A stretch of 64,000 nt of DNA. Origin: Mycobacterium sp. 852014-52450_SCH5900713 (lineage in GTDB: Bacteria; Actinomycetota; Actinomycetes; Mycobacteriales; Mycobacteriaceae). Below, piece after piece: positions 1 through 9,806 of the stretch. Made by a program: the position numbers and the translations under genes. The first letter of the stretch is position 1. Every line of letters begins with the position of its first letter. Under the pieces are notes generated by a model. It had not been told where the DNA came from and ran no database searches. It saw only the letters and a list, made by a program, of their open reading frames with translations. The stretch covers positions 62,001 to 126,000 of the forward strand of contig NZ_LZIL01000043.1 in NCBI RefSeq assembly GCF_001667075.1, read 5' to 3'.

Positions 1-69
1 CTTGTCCTTCTCGAACTTGATGTACTGCTCGGCTTCCTTTTTCATTTCTTCGTAATCGTATTCGGGCAT
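1..69 (-). CDS. N-terminal fragment of an unidentified protein (cut by window edge)
   Basis: Only the first 23 codons lie in the window. They begin at an ATG whose complement is at 67-69, behind a good Shine-Dalgarno (GGAGAAG, 5 bases before the ATG). The peptide MPEYDYEEMKKEAEQYIKFE is acidic and lysine-rich and probably helical. The gene lies 30 bp downstream of the SDR gene on the same strand, so it is probably the next gene of the P450-SDR operon. An enoyl-CoA hydratase-type N-terminus is possible, but too little is visible to name it. Confidence 0.6.
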   Translation of the reverse strand, partial: MPEYDYEEMKKEAEQYIKFEKDK

Positions 70-99
70 CGTCTTCTCCAACTTCTCTTGAATTAGCGT

Positions 100-948
100 T
101 TATTTGAGCAAGCTGCCCGCGTCGACGGGAAGCGAAACGCCGGTGACATAACGAGATTCGTCAGAGGCGAGGAACAGGACCGCGTTGCTGATGTCCGCGG
201 CGTCCACCCAGGGCACCGGCAGGGTGTGCATCATCTGGGATATGGGGGCGAAGTCGTCGGGGCCCGGATTTTCCAGGTCTGGGCGAAACAAGCGGAACGT
301 GTTGTCGTTCATCACCATCGTGGTGCTCACCTGGGTGGGTAGCACGGCGTTGACGCGGATCATGTGCTGGCCCAGCTCGACGGCGAACGCACGCATCAGG
401 CCGATGACGCCGTGCTTGGCGGCGACGTAGTGGCCGGTGTTCGGGTAGGCCTTGTGTCCGCCGACCGAGCTGGTGAGCACGATCGATCCGCCGCGACCAC
501 CCGAAAGTAGGTGTGGGACGCCCGCTTTGACCGTATGCCAGACGCCGCTCAGGTTGATGTCGATCATGTCCTGCCAGACGTTCTCGCGGATCTTGTGCAG
601 CTTCCTGCCGTCGGTACCCACACCCGCGTTCGCGACGATGATGTCGAGCCGCCCGAGTTGTTCCACACCGGCGTCCACGGCGGATTTCAGCGCGTCGTAG
701 TCGCGGACGTCCACCTGCGCGGTGACGATCCGACGGTCCTGGGCCTTCACCAAATCGGCCGTCTCGGCCAGGTCCTCCGGCGTCGAGTGCGGGTACGCCA
801 GGTTCTCGATCGGCCCGCAGACGTCGATCGCGATGATGTCGGCACCCTCCTGCGCCAAGCGCACCGCGTGGCTGCGGCCCTGGCCGCGGGCCGCGCCGCT
901 GACGAACGCGACCTTTCCCGCTACCCGGCCCTCAACGCTCCCGGTCAT
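100..948 (-). CDS. Mycofactocin-dependent-type short-chain dehydrogenase/reductase
   Basis: A 282-residue SDR. The nucleotide-binding motif SGAARGQGRS is at residues 17-26, NAG near 107-109, and the catalytic set is S160/S161, Y174 and K178 (GHYVAAKHG). The RGQGRSHA motif and the insertion after the second strand (about residues 44-66) are typical of actinobacterial SDRs that keep their nicotinamide cofactor bound and pass electrons to mycofactocin (family knowledge). It probably oxidises an alcohol made by the P450 upstream. The chosen ATG gives a TGATG overlap with the P450 stop; an upstream start would add 28 residues lying inside the P450 gene. The substrate is unknown. Confidence 0.88.
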   Translation of the reverse strand: MTGSVEGRVAGKVAFVSGAARGQGRSHAVRLAQEGADIIAIDVCGPIENLAYPHSTPEDLAETADLVKAQDRRIVTAQVDVRDYDALKSAVDAGVEQLGRLDIIVANAGVGTDGRKLHKIRENVWQDMIDINLSGVWHTVKAGVPHLLSGGRGGSIVLTSSVGGHKAYPNTGHYVAAKHGVIGLMRAFAVELGQHMIRVNAVLPTQVSTTMVMNDNTFRLFRPDLENPGPDDFAPISQMMHTLPVPWVDAADISNAVLFLASDESRYVTGVSLPVDAGSLLK

Positions 949-2150
949 CAGGGCACCACGGTGGGCAGGGTTTCCCAGCCTCGCACCGACGACGTCGGGC
1001 TCAGCTTTGCGTTGGCCAGATCGGGCTCCCACTCCGGGAAGCGCTTGAGGATCTCCTCGAGGGCGACCCGGCCTTCCAGCCGGGCCAGCGCCGAACCCAA
1101 GCAGAAGTGGGCGCCGACGCTGAACGTGAGGTGCGGCCGGGCGGCGCGATGAATGTTGAATTCGCCTGCGTCGGGACCGAACTGCCGCTCGTCGCGGCAG
1201 GCCGACCCGAGAAGCATCAGCATGACGCTACCTTCCGGCACCGTCTGGCCATAGAGGCTGACGTCGCGAGTTACATAGCGTGCCATGTGCGGCGCGGGGG
1301 GCTCGAAGCGCAGCAGCTCCTCGATGGCCTGCGGGATGAGTCCGGGGTTCTCGGCGAGCTCGCGACGCTGGTCGGGGTGCTCCGCGAGCACTTTGCCCGC
1401 CCAACCGATAAGCCGCGTTGTCGTTTCGTTTCCCGCTCCGGCCACCACGTTGAGGTAGACCAAGATCTCTTCACGCCTCAGCCGCCGCGTGGTGCCGGTT
1501 TCGTCGACGAACTCGACGTTCAGCAGCTCGGTCATGATGTCGTCGGACGGATTGTCGGCACGCCAGTCGATATAGGCCTCGAACTGCTCGCCCACTGACA
1601 AGCCGTGCTCGGCGGCACTCATCGGCTTGCCCGGCTCGGTGCGTAGTTGGGCGTTGCCGCGATCGCGGATGTACTCCTGATCTTCTTCGGGAATCCCGAG
1701 CAGTGCGCTGATGACCTTCATCGGCATGATCGCGCCAAGGTCGGTGACGAAGTCGAACCGCCCCGTCCCCACCAGTGGGTCCAGCGATTGCGCGCAGAAC
1801 TCGCGGATCATCGGCTCCAACGCCGCGATCTTGCGGGGGGTGAACATGCGCGACAGCAGCTTGCGGTGCACGTCGTGGATCGGCGGGTCTTCGAAGATCA
1901 ACATGCCGGACGGGATCTCGAGGTTGGCCTTGATCAGTTCCATGATCACGCCCCGAGCGGAGCTGTAAGTGTTGTAGTCGATGATGGCCTTGTTTACATC
2001 GGCGAATCGGCTCAGCGCGTAGAAGTCGTATTCGGAGTTGTAGTAAAGCGGCGCCTCGTCACGCAGGCGCTTGAACATGGGATATGGGTCGGCAATCAGC
2101 TCGACGTCGTACGGGTCGAATCGCACATGGCTATCGGTGCTCGTCGTCAC
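948..2150 (-). CDS. Cytochrome P450 monooxygenase
   Basis: A 400-residue soluble bacterial P450. The I-helix oxygen-binding motif AGAGNETT is at about 237-244, the ExxR pair at E278/R281, and the haem-binding loop FSVGAHFCLG has its cysteine ligand at C350. The GTG start at 2148-2150 is preferred because AGGAGG lies 6 bases before it; an in-frame ATG 33 bases upstream has no such site. The general reaction is hydroxylation of a hydrophobic substrate using ferredoxin electrons; none of the genes nearby is a ferredoxin. Translationally coupled to the SDR, it probably forms a hydroxylation then alcohol-oxidation pair. The CYP family could not be assigned by eye. Confidence 0.93.
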   Translation of the reverse strand: MTTSTDSHVRFDPYDVELIADPYPMFKRLRDEAPLYYNSEYDFYALSRFADVNKAIIDYNTYSSARGVIMELIKANLEIPSGMLIFEDPPIHDVHRKLLSRMFTPRKIAALEPMIREFCAQSLDPLVGTGRFDFVTDLGAIMPMKVISALLGIPEEDQEYIRDRGNAQLRTEPGKPMSAAEHGLSVGEQFEAYIDWRADNPSDDIMTELLNVEFVDETGTTRRLRREEILVYLNVVAGAGNETTTRLIGWAGKVLAEHPDQRRELAENPGLIPQAIEELLRFEPPAPHMARYVTRDVSLYGQTVPEGSVMLMLLGSACRDERQFGPDAGEFNIHRAARPHLTFSVGAHFCLGSALARLEGRVALEEILKRFPEWEPDLANAKLSPTSSVRGWETLPTVVP

Positions 2151-2293
2151 GAAATCCCTCCTACCGCTGCCTTTTACCGGCATGCCGAGGGCCTGGCAGC
2201 CCTGGATCCGGTTCGGGGCAATTTATACACTCCGCTTAATTGCGTTGCTGTGACATTCGCATGGGCTGGGCTGAAATCGGCCCGTCAGCACGG

Positions 2294-2316
2294 CCTAACT
2301 CTATTCTCGTAGAGAA
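2294..2316. promoter_or_regulatory. Candidate TetR operator in the P450 promoter
   Basis: The inverted repeat CTCTA-N6-TAGAG lies at 2299-2314, and TTCTC-GTA-GAGAA at 2304-2316. On the coding (minus) strand the block CTACGAGAATAGAGTTAGG (2294-2312) matches 16 of 19 bases of a block before the tetR gene. It contains a possible -10 hexamer, TAGAGT. It lies about 143 bases before the P450 start. Binding by the neighbouring TetR protein is inferred. Confidence 0.55.
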
Positions 2317-2387
2317 CCATACGGCGAATGGTCTGGCAAGACCCCATGCCGCATCACCCGCCACCGATTCACGCGTGTTCGGCCCGC

Positions 2388-3074
2388 TCAGCCGAACGCC
2401 GTCGCCCGGTCCCGGCCCGTGGTGCGCCGGCCGGCCGTTTCGGTCAGCCGGCCCTGCTGCGGGCTCCGCAGAATGCCGGCGGCGATGGCCGACAAGATGC
2501 CGTCGAGCTGCTCGGGACTGTCGACGATCCGGTCGCCGTGCGCGAACCGCACCAGCAGCCCGTTGATGAACGTCAACGTCACATTGCTCAGATCCTCGAC
2601 CACGGCGGGGTCCAGGTCCGCGCCGTGCGGCATCAGCTGGACCAGTATTTCGCGGTGCAGTTTGGTGAATTCGTCCGTGGCCCGCTGCAGGATCGCGGCC
2701 AGCGACGGGTCGCGGGCGGCCTGCATGGTCAGCTCGTAGCGCGCCTTGGTCCGGAACAATTGCGGCTCGCTACCGGATCGAATGACCACCTGGGACAGTC
2801 GCGAGGGCGAGGGGTTGTCGCCCCGGCCGTCGGAGTCGTCGGCCACGGACTGTAGGTCGGCGAGGTCGAGCTCGGCCAACCGCTCGGCCACGGCGCGCAG
2901 CAGCGCCGAGCGGGTGCGAAAGTAGAACGACGTGGTGCCGTCGGGCACGCCGGCTTTGCGGTCGACTTTGAGGTGGCTCAATCCCTTGGCCCCGTCGTCG
3001 GCCAACAATTGAATCGCCACGTCGCACAAGTCGCGGCGGCGCTCCCCGGGATTAGGTTTTCGGCGTTTGTCCAT
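2388..3074 (-). CDS. TetR-family transcriptional regulator
   Basis: A 228-residue TetR/AcrR-type repressor. The N-terminal helix-turn-helix (about residues 10-58) includes VDRKAGVPDGTTSFYFRTRS, the usual recognition-helix region with the conserved Y-F motif. A helical ligand-binding domain follows, and the tail is arginine-rich and low in complexity (RRTTGRD). The gene lies upstream of the P450-SDR pair on the same strand, separated by a 237-bp promoter region, which makes it the likely local regulator. It has two palindromes just before its own start, suggesting autoregulation. The ligand is unknown, perhaps a hydrophobic substrate of the P450. Confidence 0.9.
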   Translation of the reverse strand: MDKRRKPNPGERRRDLCDVAIQLLADDGAKGLSHLKVDRKAGVPDGTTSFYFRTRSALLRAVAERLAELDLADLQSVADDSDGRGDNPSPSRLSQVVIRSGSEPQLFRTKARYELTMQAARDPSLAAILQRATDEFTKLHREILVQLMPHGADLDPAVVEDLSNVTLTFINGLLVRFAHGDRIVDSPEQLDGILSAIAAGILRSPQQGRLTETAGRRTTGRDRATAFG

Positions 3075-3082
3075 GGCAATCC

Positions 3083-3117
3083 GTCTCGGACCGAGACCTT
3101 ACTCTATATTCGTAGTG
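3083..3117. promoter_or_regulatory. Candidate autoregulatory operators of the tetR gene
   Basis: Two inverted repeats lie directly before the tetR start. One is a perfect 15-bp palindrome, GTCTCGGACCGAGAC (3083-3097). The other, CTCTA-N6-TAGTG (3102-3117), lies in a block at 3097-3115 that matches the P450 promoter block at 16 of 19 positions. TATAGAGT on the minus strand could be the -10 element, so a bound repressor would block transcription. Confidence 0.55.
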
Positions 3118-3262
3118 TCGGTAAAGGGCCGGTCTGATCGCCTATGACGGCGGGCCGGTGGGCCACCAGGCGGGCTTTCCCCGCCCCGCACGAAAACGTC
3201 TGCGATGCAACGACTATCAGGCATCGGCGGGACGGCGTGTGTTCGACTGGAACAATGGTCCG

Positions 3263-3904
3263 ATGATTGGACGTCGGAGTGAAGAGACAGAGGGCGTGGG
3301 GAGGCATCGCTGCGCGCGCCGCCGAGGGCGCGTCACGGCCGTTTCGTTGGCGTGCACCGGCCTGCTCGCGGTGCTGATATGCGGCTGCAGCCCGACGCGC
3401 CATCAGGGCGCGCCCACCACGTCGACCACGACCACCACCACCCCGTCGGCCACCACAACCGCATCGCCCACTCCGATTGTGAAGATTGCACCGTTGCCCG
3501 TCCGGCCGGTGAACAAGTCTCAACCGACCAGCCCCGAGAAGTGCCCGGACGCGAATCGGGTGGCGGCACCGACGGATGCGCTCACCACCTGTGATATCGC
3601 CCGGACCACGTTGTACATGCTCGGCCCGGAGAGCATGCAGCTCGGGCTGCTACACGTGGACCCACCGAAGTCGCTGACCGCGGGTTTCTACGACGTGACC
3701 CTGACCCTGGACCCACCGTCGGCGACCGCGTGGGCGTCCTACACCGCCGCGCATCTCAAGGACCACGTGGCCTTTATCCGCGACAATCTCGTTCTGGAGG
3801 CCCCGATCATCGAAGACCAGGTCGCCTCCGGGCGGATCGCGTTGACCACCCAAACCGCCGAGGGCGCAGCGCAATTAGCCCAATTGGCCAGCCGGCCCTC
3901 ATGA
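3263..3904 (+). CDS. Putative lipoprotein with a SecD P1-head-like domain
   Basis: A 213-residue exported protein. An arginine-rich N-region is followed by a hydrophobic segment ending LLAVLICGC, a plausible lipobox with the cysteine as lipid anchor. A low-complexity Thr/Ser/Pro linker follows, then a globular domain. The C-terminal stretch FIRDNLVLEAPIIEDQV resembles the SecD/SecDF P1-head signature (hydrophobic-rich, APxI), as does the Ala/Leu-rich end. The function of such stand-alone heads is not known; a role in handling exported proteins at the membrane face is only a guess. The ATG at 3263 is chosen because it gives a normal signal length; an upstream in-frame start would add 35 unlikely residues. 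Confidence 0.72.
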   Translation: MIGRRSEETEGVGRHRCARRRGRVTAVSLACTGLLAVLICGCSPTRHQGAPTTSTTTTTTPSATTTASPTPIVKIAPLPVRPVNKSQPTSPEKCPDANRVAAPTDALTTCDIARTTLYMLGPESMQLGLLHVDPPKSLTAGFYDVTLTLDPPSATAWASYTAAHLKDHVAFIRDNLVLEAPIIEDQVASGRIALTTQTAEGAAQLAQLASRPS

Positions 3905-3984
3905 CGTCAGCACGAGAGGGGCTGGACTCGGCATCGGCATGGACGGCGACGCCGCGCGGCAATCGTGCATGAATTCTGCGGAGA

Positions 3985-4233
3985 TCAGGTGCACGGAACG
4001 CCGTGCGGCCCGCCAACCCACTGACCGGGCGGCGCCTGCCAGGGACAAATCTGCTTGACCTGCCCAGGCGGCAGCGGATTCCAATGACCATTGTCGACGA
4101 CGTGCGGACCCGGCGGAACCGGCGGCGGCCACGGTCCCGGGTGGGCCTGCGCCATACCGCTTCCGAGGTTCAGTGCCGCCGCGCTCAATGCGCCGGCGAC
4201 GATGGCCTTACCTGCGAAGTTCTTGAGATTCAT
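3985..4233 (-). CDS. Small secreted proline-rich protein
   Basis: An 82-residue protein with a clear signal peptide: basic start, hydrophobic core, and probable cleavage after GMAQA at about residue 30. The mature part of about 52 residues is rich in Pro, Gly and Trp (HPGPWPPPVPPGPH) and contains two cysteines (in QICPW and the C-terminal VPCT) that could form a disulfide. It has the style of small exported mycobacterial proteins of unknown function. It is convergent with the lipoprotein gene, 80 bp away. No enzyme motif is visible. Confidence 0.75.
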   Translation of the reverse strand: MNLKNFAGKAIVAGALSAAALNLGSGMAQAHPGPWPPPVPPGPHVVDNGHWNPLPPGQVKQICPWQAPPGQWVGGPHGVPCT

Positions 4234-4417
4234 TGCTGGCCTCCTCTCGGTCTATGGCTCGCCATTGGCGGCGTCCGAACCGCGGAGACAGAACCAATTT
4301 TCGCGACCTCGAAAATGTCACAAGATGGTTACCCCCGCTCACGAAAAGTCAAACCGCCCCCGCGGCCAGCAAGGGGATCCGGATTCGGTGGGCGGCGGAC
4401 GCGTCCGGGACGCTGAC

Positions 4418-5652
4418 TCAGCCCGCACGGGGCCCGGGCGCGCGGCGCGCGAATCCCGGCGCATGCTCGGGCCGCACGCCGACGCCGACGAAGTAGGCCG
4501 GCACGGCCGACAGCCACGGCAGCCGCTTCATCAGGCCCAGCAGCGCCGCGGGCGGCGTGGGGTCCGCGCCGCGCAACAACGGCCCGAGCAACATGTGGTG
4601 CAACACTTGCTGCACGAGTTGGGTCACCACCGTGGGGAACACGCGGCGGCGGTGGACCGCGGCGAGTTCGCGATCACCGACGCGGTGTCGTCGCAGCGGT
4701 TCGGCCAGTACGGTCGCGGCCGCGACGGCATCCTGGATGGCCAGGTTGATCCCGACCCCGCCCAGCGGCGACATCGCGTGCGCCGCATCCCCGATGCACA
4801 GCAGCCCGTCGGTGTGCCAGCGCCGCAACCGATTCACGTGCACGTCCAGATGTTTGACGTCGTCCATGGATTGCAGCGCCGCGACCGACTCCGGCATATC
4901 CGGTAACAACTCTTCGACGTCGCGCCGGAACGCGTCTATGCCGCGCGCCCGCAGCTGGGCGTCGGTGCCCTTCGGCCCGAGGTAGGCGATCTGGAAGTAA
5001 CCCTCCCGTGGGATCACCGCGAGCCCCTTGCCCGGACCAAGGCGGGGCAAAAAGGAGTATTCGGTGTCTTCCTTGTGCGGCAACCGAAACCACCACACGT
5101 CGAACCTCACCGGGTATTCGCGCGCCTTCAGTCCGGCCTCGTGCCGAACGACCGACCAGCGGCCGTCGCAGGCGACGGTCAACTCGGCCCGCAATTCGCC
5201 CGGCCCCTCGGGCCCGCGGTAGCGCACACCGGCAACCCTGCCGCCCTCCCACAGGAGCCCGGTGACTTCGGTGTTCATCCGCAGTGAGAAGCTCGGCTCC
5301 TCCTGTGCCGCACCGGCGAGGAGCTTGAGCAAGTCCCACTGCGGCACCATCGCGACGAAGGGGTGGGGCTGGCGCAACCGCTCGAAGTCGACGTATGTCA
5401 CCGCCTGCCCGTTGGATTCGAGTTTCGCGGTGCGGACCTCGGTAAAGGGCAAGGCCGCGAACGGTTCCCACAGACCCAGTTCGTCGAGCAACCGCATGGT
5501 GGTCGGGTGGACCGTGTCGCCGCGGAAGTCCCGCAGGAAGTCACCGTGCTTCTCCATCAGCGTGACTTGGACACCCGCCCGCGCCAGTAGCAGCCCTAGG
5601 ACCATTCCGGCCGGGCCGCCACCGACGATCGCACACGAGGTTGTCTCAGCCA

Positions 5653-5653
<1 letters not shown>
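4418..5653 (-). CDS. FAD-dependent monooxygenase (PHBH fold)
   Basis: A 411-residue group A flavoprotein monooxygenase-like enzyme. The N-terminal dinucleotide-binding motif IVGGGPAGM is at about 9-17, with the acidic end of strand 2 at MEKH. The second FAD motif, CIGDAAHAMSPLGGVGINLA (near residue 290), is the conserved GD motif of the p-hydroxybenzoate hydroxylase family. Such enzymes hydroxylate or epoxidise aromatic or polyketide substrates with NAD(P)H and oxygen. The substrate is not evident. The start codon overlaps the stop of the upstream sulfatase gene, so the two are probably cotranscribed; a link to sulfated substrates is possible but unproven. Confidence 0.88.
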
Positions 5654-7356
<1,703 letters not shown>

Positions 7357-7377
7357 CTACACCGGAAGGGCTTTGAG

Positions 7378-8398
7378 ATGCTGGCACAGTTCGGGATGTC
7401 CATTCCGCTGGTCGCCGCCCCGATGGCGGGCGGCCCGACCACCCCCGCGATGGTGTCGGCCGCCAATCGTGCGGGCGGCCTGGGCATGCTCGCCGCCGGT
7501 TACAAGACCGTGGAGGCCGTCGAGGCGGAGCTCAAACAAATTCGCTCCGAGGGAATCCCATTCGGTATCAACCTCTTTGCACCCAATCCGCTACCGGTTG
7601 ACCCCGAGGCGTATCGGGCGTATGCCGCTATCGTTCAGCGCGACGCCGACCAGTTCGGTGTGACGCTGCCCCCGGGGCCCGTCGAGGACACCGACAAGTT
7701 CGACGAGAAGATCGCGCTGCTGCTCGACAACCCGGTTCCGATGGTGTCGTTCACCTTCGGCATCCCGTCGGACGGCGTGATCGCGGCGCTGCGCAAGGCG
7801 GGCTCCGTCGTCGTGCAGACGGTGACCGCGCCCCAGGAGGCGGTGCAGGCGCGCGACGCCGGGGTGGACATGCTCGCCGTTCAGGGGGCGGCCGCCGGCG
7901 GTCACTCGGGCACGCTCTCGCCGCGCAAGCCGTTGACGCCGGTGCCGACCGCCGAGCTGGTCGAACGGATCGTCGCGACGGTGCCGCTGCCGGTGATCGC
8001 CGCCGGCGGGCTCGCCTCCCCCGGCGCCGTTGCCGAGGTGATCCGCGCGGGGGGCCGCGGCGGCCGCGGTCGGGACGATCCTGCTGCGCGCCGACGAAAG
8101 CGGCGCCTCGGCCACGCATCAGGCAGCCCTGACCGATCCCGCCTACAGCGAGACGGTGCTCACGCACGCCTTCACCGGGCGCCCCGCCCGCGGGCTGCGC
8201 AACGCATTCATCGATGCCCACGAGGCGCAGGCGCCGCTGGGCTATCCCGCCATCCACTACCTCACCAGCCCGCTGCGCAAAGCCGCGGCCGCGGCGGGAA
8301 AGCCCGACTATGTCCACCTGTGGGCCGGCACCGGATACCGCAGCGCCACCGCCGAACCGACGTCCGACATCCTGCGGCGGCTGGCTTCCGGGTTGTGA
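7378..8398 (+). pseudogene. Nitronate monooxygenase / 2-nitropropane dioxygenase, frameshifted
   Basis: The first 226 or so residues form a typical NPD-type TIM barrel with FMN: MSIPLVAAPMAGGPTTPAMV, VQGAAAGGHSGT and PLPVIAAGGLASPGAV. At the G6 tract 8049-8054 the frame is lost. With one G fewer, the frame continues as a normal family ending (AAAAVGTILLRADESGAS, then the part ending ILRRLASGL) to the TGA at 8396-8398, giving 339 residues. So either a one-base insertion inactivates the gene or the assembly has a homopolymer error. The start ATG at 7378 has GGAAGGG upstream. The intact enzyme would oxidise nitronates. It is divergent from the sulfatase. Confidence 0.88.
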
Positions 8399-8403
8399 CG
8401 CCG

Positions 8404-9222
8404 TCAGAAATCGAAGCGGTTCAGCATGTCGTACTTGCCGCCGGGCGATGCGCACGTCAGCTTGTATATCCACCGCACCGCCGTCGATTCGATTTTTCGG
8501 TAGCCCGCCAGCGCGGGCGCCTGTTCGACCAACCGCAGCCTCGGGTTCCACGTCTGTAGTACCCGCGCGTCGCGGATGCCCCACTTGATGATCCCCCTGG
8601 TGAAAAGCTTCGACATCAGCGGCGCCAGGGCCGAGAGCGTGTCGAAATGCATTTCGCCGCAATCGAATCGATCGGTCAGCCGCTGCAGCAGCTGCCGCAC
8701 CTGCGGCTCGGTCAAATACATCAGCAGGCCCTCGGCGACCACCAACGTGGGCCGGCCGGTCGGGATCTGCTCCAGCCACTTCGGATCGGTCACCGACGAG
8801 CCGATCATCCGGTAGCACTCCGTATCGTCGTAGAGTCGCCGCCGCAGCTCGATGACACCTGGTTGGTCGATGTCGAACCACGAAACCGAATGCGGTACGT
8901 CGAGCCGGAAAGCGCGGCCGTCGAGGCCGCAACCCAGGTGCAGGACCACCGCGTCGGGGTGACGCCGCAAAAAGTCCGCGCACCAATCGTCGAGCGCTTT
9001 CGCCCGCAACGCGACCAGGTACTGGTTCGACACCGGCAGCGAGCTGCGATGGATCCTCTTGAAGTCGTAGTCGATCCGGTCGACCGCCTCCGCGGCCGCC
9101 GTGTCACCCAAAATTGGTCGGCGGGAACGGCTTTCATGAGCGCGCAGGTACAGTGTGACAAGGTTCGTCCACTCCACCGAGCCCCAGCGGACGGAACTGA
9201 AATCGACTTTGGCCGTAGTCAT
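8404..9222 (-). CDS. SAM-dependent methyltransferase, leucine carboxyl methyltransferase (LCM)-like family
   Basis: A 272-residue class I methyltransferase. The SAM-binding motif VVLHLGCGLDGRAFRLD is followed by an acidic strand (WFDIDQPGVIELRR), and VAEGLLMYLTEPQV is the usual motif of the LCM/PPM1-like family common in mycobacteria. Substrates of these paralogues are mostly unknown (often O-methylation of carboxyl or polyketide groups). The start ATG at 9220-9222 follows AAGGAG by 6 bases and overlaps the stop of the regulator gene (ATGA), so the two genes form one operon under the palindrome at 9703-9735. Its end is 5 bp from that of the nitronate monooxygenase gene. Confidence 0.88.
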   Translation of the reverse strand: MTTAKVDFSSVRWGSVEWTNLVTLYLRAHESRSRRPILGDTAAAEAVDRIDYDFKRIHRSSLPVSNQYLVALRAKALDDWCADFLRRHPDAVVLHLGCGLDGRAFRLDVPHSVSWFDIDQPGVIELRRRLYDDTECYRMIGSSVTDPKWLEQIPTGRPTLVVAEGLLMYLTEPQVRQLLQRLTDRFDCGEMHFDTLSALAPLMSKLFTRGIIKWGIRDARVLQTWNPRLRLVEQAPALAGYRKIESTAVRWIYKLTCASPGGKYDMLNRFDF

Positions 9223-9689
9223 GGCTTTCTCCTTGCCGCCCGATATTCGGTCCACATCTGCATGAGCTGGTCGCGGTAGGCATGGGTGCAGAATTCGCAG
9301 AAATCGCGGAAATCCTCGACGCGCTGCCGCTGTTCGGCACGGTCCTCGCCGAGCACGGAAAGCGCGAACTCGGCGGGCTCGATCCCCAGCCGCATGAGAG
9401 ACAGCTGCGTTTCCAGGACACTGGTGAAGCCGCCGGGCGTGACCCGGTAGAGGTGTTGACGGTCCGGGCTCGGCAACCGCTCCACCATGCCGCCCTCCAG
9501 CAGCTGGCGGGCAACCGTACTGATGGAGGCCTTGCTGACCGATAACGCGTCGGCCAGCTGGGTCAACGACTGCTGGGGCGGATGAGAGATCAGGAGCCAG
9601 CCATAAACCCGGCCCATGGTGCGGGTTGCGCCGAGCAACTCGAAGAACAGGCCGAGGCGATCGACGAACTCGGACTCTTCCGGCGACAC
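9219..9689 (-). CDS. GbsR/MarR-type transcriptional regulator
   Basis: A 156-residue winged-helix protein. The helix-turn-helix SLTQLADALSVSKASISTVA (about 41-60) is followed by the wing LLEGGMVERLPSPDRQHLYR and a helical C-terminal part used for dimerisation (cysteines in DFCEFCTH). The segment LGATRTMGRVYGWLLISHPP is typical of the GbsR-like MarR subfamily. It probably represses its own operon, which includes the methyltransferase downstream, through the long palindrome just upstream. The ligand is unknown. Confidence 0.87.
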   Translation of the reverse strand: MSPEESEFVDRLGLFFELLGATRTMGRVYGWLLISHPPQQSLTQLADALSVSKASISTVARQLLEGGMVERLPSPDRQHLYRVTPGGFTSVLETQLSLMRLGIEPAEFALSVLGEDRAEQRQRVEDFRDFCEFCTHAYRDQLMQMWTEYRAARRKP

Positions 9690-9702
9690 GGACCCTCCCC
9701 CA

Positions 9703-9735
9703 CGTACGTTCAGTACGTACTTAACGTAGCGTACG
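9703..9735. promoter_or_regulatory. Palindromic operator upstream of the GbsR-type regulator gene
   Basis: A 22-bp inverted repeat at 9706-9727 has 20 of 22 symmetrical positions and the perfect core AGTACGTACT (9712-9721). It is flanked by CGTACG at 9703-9708 and 9730-9735. It lies 14-46 bases before the regulator's start. Size and place fit an autoregulatory MarR-family operator. Confidence 0.65.
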
Positions 9736-9806
9736 CCAGAGGCGGCGTCGATGGAACGTCGCTCAAATTTCGCGCAGGCGACTCCCCCGCGCGGATTCGC
9801 CCGCGT

